64,000 nt of DNA from Methylococcus sp. EFPC2 (GCF_016925495.1 NZ_CP070491.1:1736001-1800000); one strand, 5' to 3'; positions 27,511 to 41,315 are shown, counted from the stretch's first letter. The notes: generated from the sequence alone by a model not told the origin. Translations and numbers: made by a program.

Positions 27511-27647
27511 TGCACGAAACAGAAGCATAAATACCTTACTAACGCCATTCTCACATCACCGACTCGCCAAAGCCTGTTCGGCACGGTCTCGCTCAAAATG
27601 CTCCATAATTGGGCGACTCATCACAAAGACGCACGAAACATGAGCAG
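27511..27647 (+). promoter_or_regulatory. Paired direct repeats, candidate activator-binding sites
   Basis: TGCACGAAACAGAAGCA (27511-27527) and CGCACGAAACATGAGCA (27630-27646) share GCACGAAACA-x2-AGCA, 119 bases apart. They lie about 80 and 200 bases upstream of the sigma-54 promoter start point, the usual distance for enhancer-binding protein sites. The binding protein is not known. Confidence 0.4.
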
Positions 27648-27698
27648 CCTCATCTTTCAAGTTACGCTTCAGTATTGATATTTAAGGTGATTTAACAT

Positions 27699-27714
27699 TG
27701 GCATATCTGTTGCT
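27699..27714 (+). promoter_or_regulatory. Sigma-54 (-24/-12) promoter
   Basis: TGGCATATCTGTTGCT: the GG (27700-27701) and GC (27712-27713) are exactly 12 bases apart and the flanking TGGCA and TTGC match the RpoN consensus. The predicted start of transcription is near 27725, about 49 bases before the porin ATG. Confidence 0.75.
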
Positions 27715-27773
27715 TATTGCACGCCATGAGCAATTGCTTGTTTCTTCATTTTCACACCTCCGAGGACATCGCC

Positions 27774-29051
27774 ATGTCACGTACTGTTCGACAGTATTTC
27801 CCATTGAAACCCCTACTGACCACTCTGACCCTTGCATCCATCAGCACCGCACACGCCGCCAGCGACCTTTACGAAGCCAAAGGGCTGCTGGAACTGGCGG
27901 GCAACCCCAACGAATCCTCGTTCCTGAAAAACCTGGGATTGACGGTGGGAGGCTGGATCAACGCCGGTGTCACCTACAATGCTAACGATCCGGGCAGCAA
28001 GTTCAACGGCCCGGTCACCTTCGGCGACCGCTCCAGCGAATTGCAGCTGAATCAGCTTTATCTTTACGTGCAGCGCGCGGTCAACGCCGGCGGCGACAGC
28101 TGGGACGTGGGCGGACGCTTCGACTTCATGTACGGAACCGACGCCGTATTCACCCAGGCCTACGGTTCACCCCGCGGTCACTGGGACTTGAACCTGATCA
28201 AGAACGGCGAGCGTTTCTACGACATCGCCTTGCCGCAGGCCTATTTAGAGATTTACGCACCCTTCGGCAAAGGCATCAGCGCCAAAATCGGCCATTTCTA
28301 CACCATCATCGGCAACGAAGTAGTCACCGCTCCCGACAACTTTTTCTATTCGCACGCCTACACGATGCAGTACGGCGAGCCGTTCACCCACACCGGCATC
28401 TTGCTGAGCACCCCGCTCACGGATAATTTCACCCTGTCCGGCGGAGCCGTCACCGGCAGCACGACTGCGGGCTGGGACGGCGCCTGGGATAAGGGACTCG
28501 GCAACTGGGCATTCCTGGGCGGGGTGACCTGGACCAGCGATGACAAAGGCTCGTCCGTCGCGCTGACATCGACCAGCGGGGAGATTTCCGAGCAGGACAA
28601 GAACAACTGGAGCCTCTACAGTCTGGTCATCAAGCACGACATCATCGAAGGCCTGCACTACACCTTCCAACACGACCACGGCTGGGCGAATAAAGTCTTG
28701 GGCGGCACGCAGGACGCCGAGTGGTACGGCATCAACCAGTATCTAACCTACGACATACAGGACAACCTCGGCGTCGGCATCCGGGCCGAGTGGTTCCGCG
28801 ACGACGACGGGTTCAGGGTCGCGTCTCCGGGCCGCACCCTGACGGCCTTCCCCGGAGCCAACAACTACTACGCTGTTACCGCCGGCTTGAACTGGAAACC
28901 GCTGAAATGGCTGGCTGTGCGCCCGAACGTACGCTACGACTGGTCGGACAATGCCGGCGCATTCGACAACGTGGGCAGCGCAGCCGCCGGGTATGCCGGA
29001 GCCAAGAAAGATCAGTTTTTGTTTTCTACCGACGTGGTCGTCTCGTTCTAA
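27774..29051 (+). CDS. Outer-membrane beta-barrel porin (OmpL-like BBP2 family)
   Basis: 425 residues. A signal peptide ends in STAHA/AS. The mature part alternates polar and hydrophobic residues with many aromatic pairs and ends in Phe (TDVVVSF), the classic barrel end. Internal strands such as GGWINAGVTYNAND, LNQLYLYVQRAV and KIGHFYTIIGNEVVTAPDNFFY are typical of the putative beta-barrel porin 2 family. It should form an outer-membrane channel; the solute is unknown. A GAGGA stands seven bases before ATG 27774, which I prefer to upstream ATGs. Transcription is likely from the sigma-54 promoter at 27699 and ends at the hairpin at 29089-29116. Confidence 0.88.
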   Translation: MSRTVRQYFPLKPLLTTLTLASISTAHAASDLYEAKGLLELAGNPNESSFLKNLGLTVGGWINAGVTYNANDPGSKFNGPVTFGDRSSELQLNQLYLYVQRAVNAGGDSWDVGGRFDFMYGTDAVFTQAYGSPRGHWDLNLIKNGERFYDIALPQAYLEIYAPFGKGISAKIGHFYTIIGNEVVTAPDNFFYSHAYTMQYGEPFTHTGILLSTPLTDNFTLSGGAVTGSTTAGWDGAWDKGLGNWAFLGGVTWTSDDKGSSVALTSTSGEISEQDKNNWSLYSLVIKHDIIEGLHYTFQHDHGWANKVLGGTQDAEWYGINQYLTYDIQDNLGVGIRAEWFRDDDGFRVASPGRTLTAFPGANNYYAVTAGLNWKPLKWLAVRPNVRYDWSDNAGAFDNVGSAAAGYAGAKKDQFLFSTDVVVSF

Positions 29052-29088
29052 AGCCACCGTTAGGAACAAGGATGTTCCTTTCGAGCAT

Positions 29089-29116
29089 AAAAAATGCGCC
29101 CTCGGGCGCATTTTTT
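29089..29116. terminator. Bidirectional Rho-independent terminator
   Basis: AAAAAATGCGCC-CTCG-GGCGCATTTTTT is a perfect 12-base stem whose arms give a T-run on either strand. It lies between the convergent porin gene and the ferredoxin gene and can stop both transcripts. Confidence 0.95.
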
Positions 29117-29136
29117 GTGGATTTGCCTATGCCTCG

Positions 29137-29346
29137 TCAAGCGGCGGCTTCCATACACGCTTGTTCCATCTCCGTCCGCTCGCTGATGCTGCTACGCAAT
29201 ATCGCATGGGCGTCGGTCGCGCATTTGCCGCACTGGTCGCAAGCACCGAGGCACCTACGCAACTCCCGCATGCTGCTGACCCTGTCTTCGAACACCGCCT
29301 TGCGAATTTGGTGGTCCGTTACGCTCTTGCAGATACAGATGTACAT
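29137..29346 (-). CDS. bfd: Bacterioferritin-associated ferredoxin
   Basis: 69 residues, the normal size. It has the four cysteines of the [2Fe-2S] Bfd domain: the CIC pair at the start (MYICICKSVTDHQIR) and C-D-Q-C in CLGACDQCGKCA. Bfd passes electrons to bacterioferritin to release stored iron. It lies downstream of bfr on the same strand, with 101 bases between that include a Fur-box-like site at 29394-29408, so it can be induced on iron shortage separately from bfr. The bidirectional terminator follows. Confidence 0.93.
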   Translation of the reverse strand: MYICICKSVTDHQIRKAVFEDRVSSMRELRRCLGACDQCGKCATDAHAILRSSISERTEMEQACMEAAA

Positions 29347-29393
29347 GGGATGAACCGCTTGATGATGGGCTTGGCATCAAGCTTAGTACAACT

Positions 29394-29408
29394 GAGAATG
29401 TTTATCAA
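29394..29408 (-). promoter_or_regulatory. Fur-box-like operator upstream of bfd
   Basis: On the bfd strand the site reads TTGATAAACATTCTC, matching 12 of 15 central positions of the Fur consensus (ATGATAATCATTATC). It is 48 bases upstream of the bfd start codon. Control of bfd by Fur is known in other bacteria; here it is inferred from the motif. Confidence 0.5.
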
Positions 29409-29447
29409 CACCAGAGTATTTATTCCCGGCACACGCCGACCACCGCT

Positions 29448-29915
29448 CTAAATCTGCGACTGCAGGTAGTTCGGCAAGCCTAGCGTGTCTATCAGTCGCA
29501 ACTGCTTTTCCAGCCACCAGGTGTGATCTTCCTCGGTGTCCTTCAAGAGTTTGAGCAATATGTCCCGGGTCTCGTAGTCCTGTACCGATTCGCAGAAAGC
29601 CATTACTTCGCGCAACTGGACCACGACCTCATGTTCCAGGGCCAGGTCGTTGCGCAAAATGCCGGGCACATCATCGCCCTCGTTCAACGGCGCGCGCGTG
29701 GCCAGGTCGGGATGCCCTTCGAGAAAAAGTATGCGGTTGATGAGCAGATCAGCGTGTCCTCGCTCCTCGGCCATTTCGTGGTCGATCTGGGTATAGAGCT
29801 TATCCAGCCCCCAGTCATGGAATTTGCGCGAGTGGATGAAATATTGGTCGATGGCGGTCAACTCGCCGGCAAGCAGGCGGTTTAGATGATCTATGACCTG
29901 GGGATTGCCTTTCAT
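29448..29915 (-). CDS. bfr: Bacterioferritin lacking the haem-ligand methionine
   Basis: 155 residues, a full ferritin four-helix bundle. The ferroxidase residues are present: Glu18, Glu51, His54, Glu94, and Glu128/His131 (one position later than in E. coli Bfr). The residue at the haem-binding position 52, Met in typical Bfr, is Arg here (ERGHAD), so the subunit should not bind haem by itself; two-subunit bacterioferritins with one such subunit are known. It stores iron as a 24-mer mineral core in the cytoplasm. A second, Met52-containing subunit is not in this window. The gene precedes bfd on the same strand. Confidence 0.93.
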   Translation of the reverse strand: MKGNPQVIDHLNRLLAGELTAIDQYFIHSRKFHDWGLDKLYTQIDHEMAEERGHADLLINRILFLEGHPDLATRAPLNEGDDVPGILRNDLALEHEVVVQLREVMAFCESVQDYETRDILLKLLKDTEEDHTWWLEKQLRLIDTLGLPNYLQSQI

Positions 29916-30144
29916 GTCGGTCTCCGGCTGCGTCTATTGATAGGCTGGCGTGGCTAGATTGAAGCAGAATTGCGTATACTAGTCACCCTTCTTCGTCCCG
30001 CCATTGGTAGCCATCCGAACGGCGACTCGCGCCAAGCGCGCGTATCCATGAGACGGGAAGACACTCGAAAAATATCGCGCGCCAGGCTTAAAACAACACG
30101 AACCGCCTTTCCTCCAGCGCCGCAACTCTAAATACGGAATCATC

Positions 30145-30666
30145 ATGGCAGAAATCGAATACGAAGTGCGCGAGCAAGACCTCATTGCGTTCAACGAACA
30201 TCAAATCAGCGAATCGCAGGCCACGCAAAAATTCATGCGTCGGCATCAGGCGGTCGTGCCGGGAGTGATCGTAAGCATCTCGCTGTTGCTGTTTTTCTAT
30301 TACAAGGACATACCCACGGCGCTTTTCGCCGGTGTTGTGGGTGTATTGTGGGGCAGCGGCGTTCCCGCCTACTTCAAATGGAGCTGGCGCAAGCAGGTGC
30401 GCGCCATGTATACGGAAGAGGAAAAGACCTGCATATTGGGCCACTACACGCTGCGTACCGAGCCCAAGGAGCTGGTTGAAATCAGCGAACGCGGCGAGTC
30501 GCGCATCGCCTGGGACGACATTTTGCGAGTGGAAGTCACCAAGCGGCATGTTTTCATCTTCGTCTCGTCCACCGCCGCCTTGATCATTCCCCGCAAAGCG
30601 GTCAAGAAAGGCGAACTGCACACCTTCGTCAAGGAAGCGGACCAGCTCATCGCTGCAGCCGAATAA
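30145..30666 (+). CDS. YcxB-family membrane protein
   Basis: 173 residues. Two adjacent membrane helices (VVPGVIVSISLLLFFYY and TALFAGVVGVLWGSGVPAYF) near residues 38-75 are followed by a soluble C-terminal part with YTLRTEPKELVEISERGESRIAWDDI, the pattern of the YcxB-like C-terminal domain. The function of this family is unknown. It is 24 bases upstream of the ABC-F gene and may be cotranscribed with it. The divergent 229-base gap to bfr holds no other gene. Confidence 0.75.
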   Translation: MAEIEYEVREQDLIAFNEHQISESQATQKFMRRHQAVVPGVIVSISLLLFFYYKDIPTALFAGVVGVLWGSGVPAYFKWSWRKQVRAMYTEEEKTCILGHYTLRTEPKELVEISERGESRIAWDDILRVEVTKRHVFIFVSSTAALIIPRKAVKKGELHTFVKEADQLIAAAE

Positions 30667-30690
30667 GTTTGCAATCGCGAGCTCTCGCGC

Positions 30691-32589
30691 ATGATCAATT
30701 TCAAGTCGCTCGCGCTCAGGCGCGGCGTTCGCCTGCTTTTCGAACACGCCTCGCTGACGCTGCACGCCGGCAACAAGGTCGGCGTCGTGGGCGCCAACGG
30801 GGCCGGTAAATCCAGCCTGTTTGCCCTATTTCTCGGTGAACTCCTGCCCGATGCCGGAACTCTCGAGCTCCCCCCCGGCCTGGTGCTGGCACACGTCGCA
30901 CAAGAAACCCCGGCCGACAGTCGCCCGGCCATCGAATACGTGCTCGACGGCGACCGTGAGCTTCGTACGCTGGAGGCCGAGCTGAAGCAAGCCGAGCAAG
31001 CTCACGATGGCTTGCATTTGGCCCAGTTGCACGCCCGCTTCGAACACATCGGCGGCTACCAGGCACGGTCACGGGCCGCGCGCCTCATGAGCGGGCTGGG
31101 CTTTCAGGCCGGCGATGAGGATAGACCGGTCACCGACTTCTCCGGTGGCTGGCGCATGCGCATCAATCTGGCTCAGGCCCTGATGTGTCGTTCGGACCTC
31201 CTGCTGCTGGACGAGCCGACCAATCACCTGGACCTCGATGCCGTGTTGTGGCTGCAGGACTGGCTGAGCACCTATCCAGGCACCTTGCTGTTGATTTCCC
31301 ACGACCGCGATTTTTTGGATGCCGTCACGGACCGCATCGTGCATCTCGAAAATCAAGTCTTGACGGTTTATACCGGCAATTATTCCGCCTTCGAGGTCAG
31401 ACGCGCCGAGCTGCTGGCCCAACGGCAAGCCGCATACGACCGGCAGCAGCGGGAGATCGCCCACATACGCTCCTTCGTCGACCGCTTCCGCGCCCAAGCC
31501 ACCAAGGCACGCCAGGCGCAAAGCCGCATCAAGGCGCTGGCGCGCATGGAAGTCATCGCCCAGGCGCATGCCGACTCACCCTTCGACTTCGCATTCCAGC
31601 CGCCTGCCAAGCTGCCACGGCCCTTGTTGCGGGTACGGGAAGCCAGCGTCGGCCACGGCCAAAAGCGGATCTTGGAGAACGTCGACCTCACGCTGGCCCC
31701 GGGTGACCGCATAGGCCTGCTGGGTCCGAACGGCGCCGGTAAATCGACCCTGATCAAGACGTTGGCAGGAGATCTGCCGCTCCTGGCAGGCGAACGCATC
31801 GAAGCCCAGGATCTGAAGCTGGGCTATTTCGCGCAACACCAGATCGAGCAACTGCGCATGGACGAAAGTCCTTTGCGGCATTTTCAACGGCTGGACACCA
31901 AGGCCAGCGAAAAGGATTTGCGCAATTTTCTCGGCGGCTTCGGCTTCCAGGGCGATGCCGCTATGGCAGAAATAGCCCCTTTTTCCGGCGGCGAAAAAGC
32001 CCGTCTGGCATTGGCGCTCCTGGTTTATCAGCGCCCCAACCTGCTGCTGCTGGACGAACCGACCAACCACCTCGACCTGGAAATGCGTTACGCCCTGAGC
32101 CGGGCATTGCAGGATTTCGAAGGCGCCCTGGTCGTGGTTTCGCACGACCGCTACCTGCTGCGCACCGTCGCCGACGAATTCTGGCTGGCGCATGACGGCA
32201 GGGTAGAGCCGTTCGAAGGCGACTTGGAAGACTACCGCAAAAAGCTGGCGGCAAGCGGAGCCCCCAGCCCGGCCGCATTGGAAACCGGCGCCACAGCCTT
32301 ATCCCGCAAAGACCAGCGCCGCCTGGATGCGGATAAGCGCCAGCAGTTGCGCCCGCTGCAACAGGCACTACAGAAGGCGGAAAGCGAACTGGATAAACTC
32401 GGCCAGGAACGCCACCAGATGGAATCCGCACTCGCCGACCCCGGATTGTACGAGCCCGACGGCAAGGATCGGCTGCAAGCCTTGCTGCGGGACAAGGCAC
32501 GTGTCGACCGCGCGCTGGCGGCGGCCGAAAACGCTTGGCTGGAAGCCGGCGAGGCTCTCGAAGCCGCTCAACAGGTCGACGCCGCCTAA
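30691..32589 (+). CDS. ABC-F ATPase (YheS/Uup-like)
   Basis: 632 residues with two ABC domains and no membrane segment. Domain 1 has GANGAGKSSLF, the signature DFSGGWRMRI and LLLLDEPTNHLDL; domain 2 has GPNGAGKSTLIK, FSGGEKARLALALL and LLLLDEPTNHLDL. The linker between them is the long charged helix pair of ABC-F proteins (QQREIAHIRSFVDRFRAQATK). A C-terminal coiled coil (DADKRQQLRPLQQALQKAES) matches YheS/Uup in layout. ABC-F proteins bind the ribosome and relieve stalling. Length and tail favour YheS over EttA, which is shorter. Confidence 0.92.
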   Translation: MINFKSLALRRGVRLLFEHASLTLHAGNKVGVVGANGAGKSSLFALFLGELLPDAGTLELPPGLVLAHVAQETPADSRPAIEYVLDGDRELRTLEAELKQAEQAHDGLHLAQLHARFEHIGGYQARSRAARLMSGLGFQAGDEDRPVTDFSGGWRMRINLAQALMCRSDLLLLDEPTNHLDLDAVLWLQDWLSTYPGTLLLISHDRDFLDAVTDRIVHLENQVLTVYTGNYSAFEVRRAELLAQRQAAYDRQQREIAHIRSFVDRFRAQATKARQAQSRIKALARMEVIAQAHADSPFDFAFQPPAKLPRPLLRVREASVGHGQKRILENVDLTLAPGDRIGLLGPNGAGKSTLIKTLAGDLPLLAGERIEAQDLKLGYFAQHQIEQLRMDESPLRHFQRLDTKASEKDLRNFLGGFGFQGDAAMAEIAPFSGGEKARLALALLVYQRPNLLLLDEPTNHLDLEMRYALSRALQDFEGALVVVSHDRYLLRTVADEFWLAHDGRVEPFEGDLEDYRKKLAASGAPSPAALETGATALSRKDQRRLDADKRQQLRPLQQALQKAESELDKLGQERHQMESALADPGLYEPDGKDRLQALLRDKARVDRALAAAENAWLEAGEALEAAQQVDAA

Positions 32590-32613
32590 TTCCCCTTTTC
32601 CCAAAATCCACCC

Positions 32614-33120
32614 ATGCCGCTGATCAGACTCTTTCTGGATATCTGCCTGTTCAAGAAAGGCCCGCAAGACGTGCCCGCCTCGCGTTTCCTGTTTGGCCTG
32701 GCGCTGCTGGCGTTTGCTGTCGTGGGTCTGGTGCTGACAGGCATCGGTTCCGACCCCTACGGCGCCTTGCTGCAGGTGTCGGTCGAGTTGGCCCTGTTGC
32801 TGGTGTTTGCCTGGGTCACCCTGGCCGGCATGAAGCTACATCGCCGCTTCCTACAAACCGGCACCGCGATGCTGGCGACCGATGGGCTCATCAGCGCCTT
32901 GGCCATACCCGTCTTGCTATGGATGAGCGCCAGCGGCAGCGATGCGAGCGCCCCCGGTTACCCGGTTCTACTGCTGTTGATGTTCTGGCATTTCGCAGTC
33001 GTCGCACACATTCTGCGCCACGCCCTGACCTGCGCATTACCGGTGGCTATCGTCATGGCGATTGTCTATATTGGCGGCAGCTATCAGATCATGGTCATGC
33101 TGTTTGCCCCTCCGGCCTGA
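32614..33120 (+). CDS. Small inner-membrane protein of unknown function
   Basis: 168 residues with four to five predicted membrane helices (FLFGLALLAFAVVGLVLTGI, VELALLLVFAWVTLAGM, LISALAIPVLLWMSA, LLLLMFWHFAVVAHIL, and a last one near the C-terminus). I recall similar unnamed proteins next to ABC-F genes in gammaproteobacteria but cannot give a function. It starts 24 bases after the ABC-F stop and ends 38 bases before the stress-protein gene, so it likely belongs to one transcript with them. Confidence 0.7.
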   Translation: MPLIRLFLDICLFKKGPQDVPASRFLFGLALLAFAVVGLVLTGIGSDPYGALLQVSVELALLLVFAWVTLAGMKLHRRFLQTGTAMLATDGLISALAIPVLLWMSASGSDASAPGYPVLLLLMFWHFAVVAHILRHALTCALPVAIVMAIVYIGGSYQIMVMLFAPPA

Positions 33121-33158
33121 ATCGCCGACGGGCGATCAACCCAGCAAGGGAGGAAAAC

Positions 33159-33605
33159 ATGGAAAACTACCGTCACATCCTGTTGGCGCTCGATTTCAGT
33201 GAACACCACCCCAAGGTCGCCGAACGTGCGCTCGATTTGGCCCACAAGCATGAGGCCAAGCTCAGTCTCATACACGTGGTGGAAAACCTGCCCATCGGCG
33301 ACACCAGCTACGGCCCTATCGTACCCTTCGACCTGGACCTCACCGAACAAATGGTCGAATCGGCCCGCCAGCGCCTGAACCAATTGGCCGTGAGCCTCCA
33401 GCTTCCCAAGGAAAACGTCTACGTCGAGATCGGCAGCCCGAAAGCCGAGATCGTGCGGGTCGCGGAAGAAAATGGGGTGGATCTCATCGTGGTCGGTTCC
33501 CACGGCCGACACGGCATCGCCTTATTGCTGGGCTCCACCGCCGGGAGCGTCATCCATCACGCGAAGTGCGACGTGCTCGCGGTGAGGCTGCGCGCCGATG
33601 AGTAA
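33159..33605 (+). CDS. Universal stress protein (UspA family)
   Basis: 148 residues, one Usp domain. The start YRHILLALDFSEHHPKVAE and the ATP-binding G-2x-G-9x-G-(S/T) region (VVGSHGRHGIALLLGSTAG) are both present, so it is of the nucleotide-binding type. A strong AGGGAGG stands before ATG 33159; the same frame is open further upstream, but there it overlaps the membrane-protein gene. It ends 16 bases from the convergent trkH stop. Confidence 0.9.
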   Translation: MENYRHILLALDFSEHHPKVAERALDLAHKHEAKLSLIHVVENLPIGDTSYGPIVPFDLDLTEQMVESARQRLNQLAVSLQLPKENVYVEIGSPKAEIVRVAEENGVDLIVVGSHGRHGIALLLGSTAGSVIHHAKCDVLAVRLRADE

Positions 33606-33621
33606 GTCGTCCTAACGCCGG

Positions 33622-35079
33622 TCACTTACGCCAGAACGCCGGCGTGAGGATGATCAGAAAGGTGAATATTTCGATACGGCCGATGAACATGGCCAGAGCA
33701 CAGATCCAGGTCTGGAAGTCATTCAGGCTGGCATAATTGGTCGCCGGGCCGACCTGATTCAGACCGGGACCTGCATTGTTGATGCAGGCGATGATCGCCG
33801 TAAACGACGAAATAAAGTCCAGTCCACTGATCACCAGGGTCAAGGTCAATATCACCACGCTCATGAAATAAACGAAGATGAAGCCCAGCACCGAAAATAC
33901 GATGGCGGACGGTATGACCATTTTGCCGATTTTCAGGGGATTGACCGCCGTCGGGTGAGTCAGCAGAAACATCTGCATCTGGCTCTGTTTCACCAAAACC
34001 ATGGAACGCATCATCTTGATGCCGCCTCCCGTCGATCCCGTGCAGGCTGTAACGCAGCTCAGAAACAGCATCCACAGCGGTGCGAAGATCGGCCACTGAT
34101 TGAAATCCACGCTGGCGAAGCCGCAGTCGGTCGCGATGGACACCAGGTTGAAGCTGGCATGGCGCAGAGCGACCCAGAAACTCTCGTAAGTCCCCTGCGA
34201 CCATAGATAGGCGCCTATGCCCAGGCAGCTTAGCCCCACCAGCCACAGATAGGGTATGGCTTCGATGTCATGGCGGTACGGCTTCAGGCTATGTCCCCGC
34301 AAGGCTAGGAAATGCGTGGCGAAATTCATCCCCGCCAGTAGCATGAAGACGATCAATATCGCCTCGATGGCCGGCGAATCGAAATAACCGACGCTGGCAT
34401 CATGGGTGGAAAAGCCGCCCAGACCCATGGTGGCGAAGGCGTGGCAGATCGCGTCCAGCCAGTTCATACCGGCCAATTTTAGGGACAGGATGCAGGCCAC
34501 CGTGATGCCGGCATAAACCATCCAGAGATTTTTGGCCGTTTCGGTGATGCGCGGGGTCAGTTTGCTGTCCTTGATGGGCCCCGGCGTCTCCGCCATGAAC
34601 ATCTGACGCCCGCCCACGCCTAGCACCGGCAGTATCGCCACCACCAAAACGATGATGCCCATTCCGCCCAGCCAGTTGAGTTCATGGCGCCAGAGATTGA
34701 TGGCCGGCGGCAAATTATCCAGCCCGGACAATATGGTGGCGCCGGTGGTGGACAGACCCGACATCGCCTCGAAATAGGCGTCGGTGAACGATAAGCCCGG
34801 AATCGAAGCCATCAACGGATAGGTCGAAAATGCGGCCATTCCCAGCCAGGCCATCACCACGACCAGAAATCCGTCCTTAGCCTTAAGTTCTCGCTGGTAG
34901 CCCTTGGAGAAGATCCAGAACACTCCCCCGGAACAGAAGCTCAGCGCAAAGTCATGTACGAACAGCATGGCGGTTCCATCGCCGTAGACCAGCGCGGCTA
35001 CCAGCGGCAGCAGATCGGCGGCGCTGTACACCATCAGCATGAGGCCGAATACATGCGCTAGCGAAAGCAATCTGCCCAT
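33622..35079 (-). CDS. trkH: Trk/Ktr potassium uptake protein, membrane subunit
   Basis: 485 residues with ten or more membrane helices and the four half-pore loops of TrkH-type K+ transporters: GLSTTGATIL, MGLGGFSTHD, ATDCGFASVD and NAGPGLNQVG, each giving one filter segment. It moves K+ through the inner membrane, normally gated by a TrkA nucleotide-binding subunit, whose gene is not in this window. It follows gltD by 52 bases on the same strand, so it may be read from the glt transcript, though the functional link is weak. Confidence 0.93.
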   Translation of the reverse strand: MGRLLSLAHVFGLMLMVYSAADLLPLVAALVYGDGTAMLFVHDFALSFCSGGVFWIFSKGYQRELKAKDGFLVVVMAWLGMAAFSTYPLMASIPGLSFTDAYFEAMSGLSTTGATILSGLDNLPPAINLWRHELNWLGGMGIIVLVVAILPVLGVGGRQMFMAETPGPIKDSKLTPRITETAKNLWMVYAGITVACILSLKLAGMNWLDAICHAFATMGLGGFSTHDASVGYFDSPAIEAILIVFMLLAGMNFATHFLALRGHSLKPYRHDIEAIPYLWLVGLSCLGIGAYLWSQGTYESFWVALRHASFNLVSIATDCGFASVDFNQWPIFAPLWMLFLSCVTACTGSTGGGIKMMRSMVLVKQSQMQMFLLTHPTAVNPLKIGKMVIPSAIVFSVLGFIFVYFMSVVILTLTLVISGLDFISSFTAIIACINNAGPGLNQVGPATNYASLNDFQTWICALAMFIGRIEIFTFLIILTPAFWRK

Positions 35080-35131
35080 GGACGCGGGGATAGGCTGAGG
35101 GAAATGAGGAAACGCCGGCCTCAGGCCTTGC

Positions 35132-36571
35132 CTAGCGGGGAAGTTCCGAACTTCCCGTCAGGAACTCGTCCACCGCCCGCGCGGCCTGGCGACCTTCCCG
35201 TATGGCCCAGACCACCAGCGACTGCCCGCGCCGCACGTCGCCCGCCGCGAAGACCTTGTCGGCCGAAGTCTTGTAGTCGGCCGTGTCGGCCCGCACGTTG
35301 CCGCGCTCGTCCAGACTCAGGCCCAATTCCTCCAGCATGCCGTCACGCACGGGATGCACGAAGCCCATGGCCAACAAAACCAGATCGGTCTTGATGGTGA
35401 ATTCGCTCCCGGGAATCTCGTTCATCACCCAGCGGCCGTTTTCCTGCTTCCACTCGACCCGGGCGCAGACGGCCTGGGTAACCTTACCGTTCTCGCCCTC
35501 GAAACGCTTGGTGGTGACCGCCCAGTCGCGGGCACAGCCCTCTTCCTGCGACGAAGAAGTGCGCAGTTTGTTGGGCCAGTAGGGCCAGGTCAGGCCCTTT
35601 TCCTCCTTCTCCGGCGGCTTGGGCAGGATTTCGATCTGCGTGACGGCCGCCGCGCCATGGCGGATGGAGGTTCCGATACAGTCGGAACCGGTATCGCCGC
35701 CGCCGATGACCAGCACATGCTTGTCGTGCGCGACGATGCTCACGTCATCGGGAATGACGTCGCCGGCGACGCGCTTGTTCTGCTGCGGCAGGAATTCCAT
35801 GGCGAAGTGCACGCCGCGCAATTCGCGGCCGGGAACCGGCAGGTCGCGGGGCTGTTCCGATCCCGCTGCGAGCAGCACGGCGTCGAATTCGTCGACCAGC
35901 GACTTCAGCAAAACGTCCACGCCGACATGGGTGTTGGGACGGAACACCACGCCCTCGGCCTGCATCTGCGCGATGCGGCGATCGATCAAGTGTTTTTCCA
36001 GCTTGAAATCGGGAATGCCGTAGCGCAACAGGCCGCCGATGCGGTCCGCCTTTTCATACACGACGACGGTATGACCGGCGCGTGCCAGTTGTTGTGCGGC
36101 CGCCAGGCCGGCGGGACCGGAGCCGATGACGGCCACGCGCTTGCCGGAACGCCGGGCGGGAATCTGCGGCTTGATCCAGCCGTTCTCCCAGGCCTTGTCG
36201 ACAATGGCGCATTCTATCGTCTTGATAGTCACCGGTTCGTCGGTCAGATTCAGCGTGCAGGCGGCCTCGCAGGGCGCCGGGCAGATGCGGCCGGTGAACT
36301 CCGGGAAGTTGTTGGTGCTGTGCAGCACCTCGACGGCATCCTGCCAATTGCCCTGGTAGACCAGATCGTTCCAGTCCGGAATGATGTTGTTGATCGGGCA
36401 GCCGTTGTGGCAATACGGAATCCCGCAGTCCATGCAGCGGGCACCCTGCTTGCGCACCTCGTCCTCGCTGAGCGGAACGACGAATTCGTGATAATGCTGT
36501 ACGCGGTCGGCGACCAGCGTGTAGCGCCTGTCCTGACGCGCGATTTCCATGAATCCCGTGGGCTTGCCCAT
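35132..36571 (-). CDS. gltD: Glutamate synthase small (beta) subunit
   Basis: 479 residues. N-terminal cysteine motifs ([13 protein letters not shown] and CPAPCEAAC) bind two [4Fe-4S] clusters. The FAD-binding [15 protein letters not shown] and the NADPH-binding [11 protein letters not shown] follow. It passes electrons from NADPH to the large subunit for making glutamate from 2-oxoglutarate and glutamine. It lies 115 bases downstream of gltB in the same direction. Confidence 0.96.
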   Translation of the reverse strand: MGKPTGFMEIARQDRRYTLVADRVQHYHEFVVPLSEDEVRKQGARCMDCGIPYCHNGCPINNIIPDWNDLVYQGNWQDAVEVLHSTNNFPEFTGRICPAPCEAACTLNLTDEPVTIKTIECAIVDKAWENGWIKPQIPARRSGKRVAVIGSGPAGLAAAQQLARAGHTVVVYEKADRIGGLLRYGIPDFKLEKHLIDRRIAQMQAEGVVFRPNTHVGVDVLLKSLVDEFDAVLLAAGSEQPRDLPVPGRELRGVHFAMEFLPQQNKRVAGDVIPDDVSIVAHDKHVLVIGGGDTGSDCIGTSIRHGAAAVTQIEILPKPPEKEEKGLTWPYWPNKLRTSSSQEEGCARDWAVTTKRFEGENGKVTQAVCARVEWKQENGRWVMNEIPGSEFTIKTDLVLLAMGFVHPVRDGMLEELGLSLDERGNVRADTADYKTSADKVFAAGDVRRGQSLVVWAIREGRQAARAVDEFLTGSSELPR

Positions 36572-36686
36572 GCTTACTTAACCTCTGTTGCAATTCTCAG
36601 GGTAGGACCGGACCGTCGGCGGTCGATGTCGCAGTATCGCACCTACCGTTGGCCCGGCCGGCGCTCGGCGCCGTGTCCTCTCGTTC

Positions 36687-41315
<4,629 letters not shown>

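Larger units (their letters stand above)
27451..27773. other. Regulatory region upstream of the porin gene
   Basis: An A/T-rich 323-base tract with no gene. It holds a sigma-54 promoter (27699-27714) and a directly repeated GCACGAAACA motif at 27512-27521 and 27631-27640, listed separately. Confidence 0.7.

Noticed and set aside
32535-33158. A 356-residue protein ending in the universal stress domain
   Set aside because: The upstream part overlaps two other genes in another phase; the AGGGAGG before ATG 33159 marks the real start.
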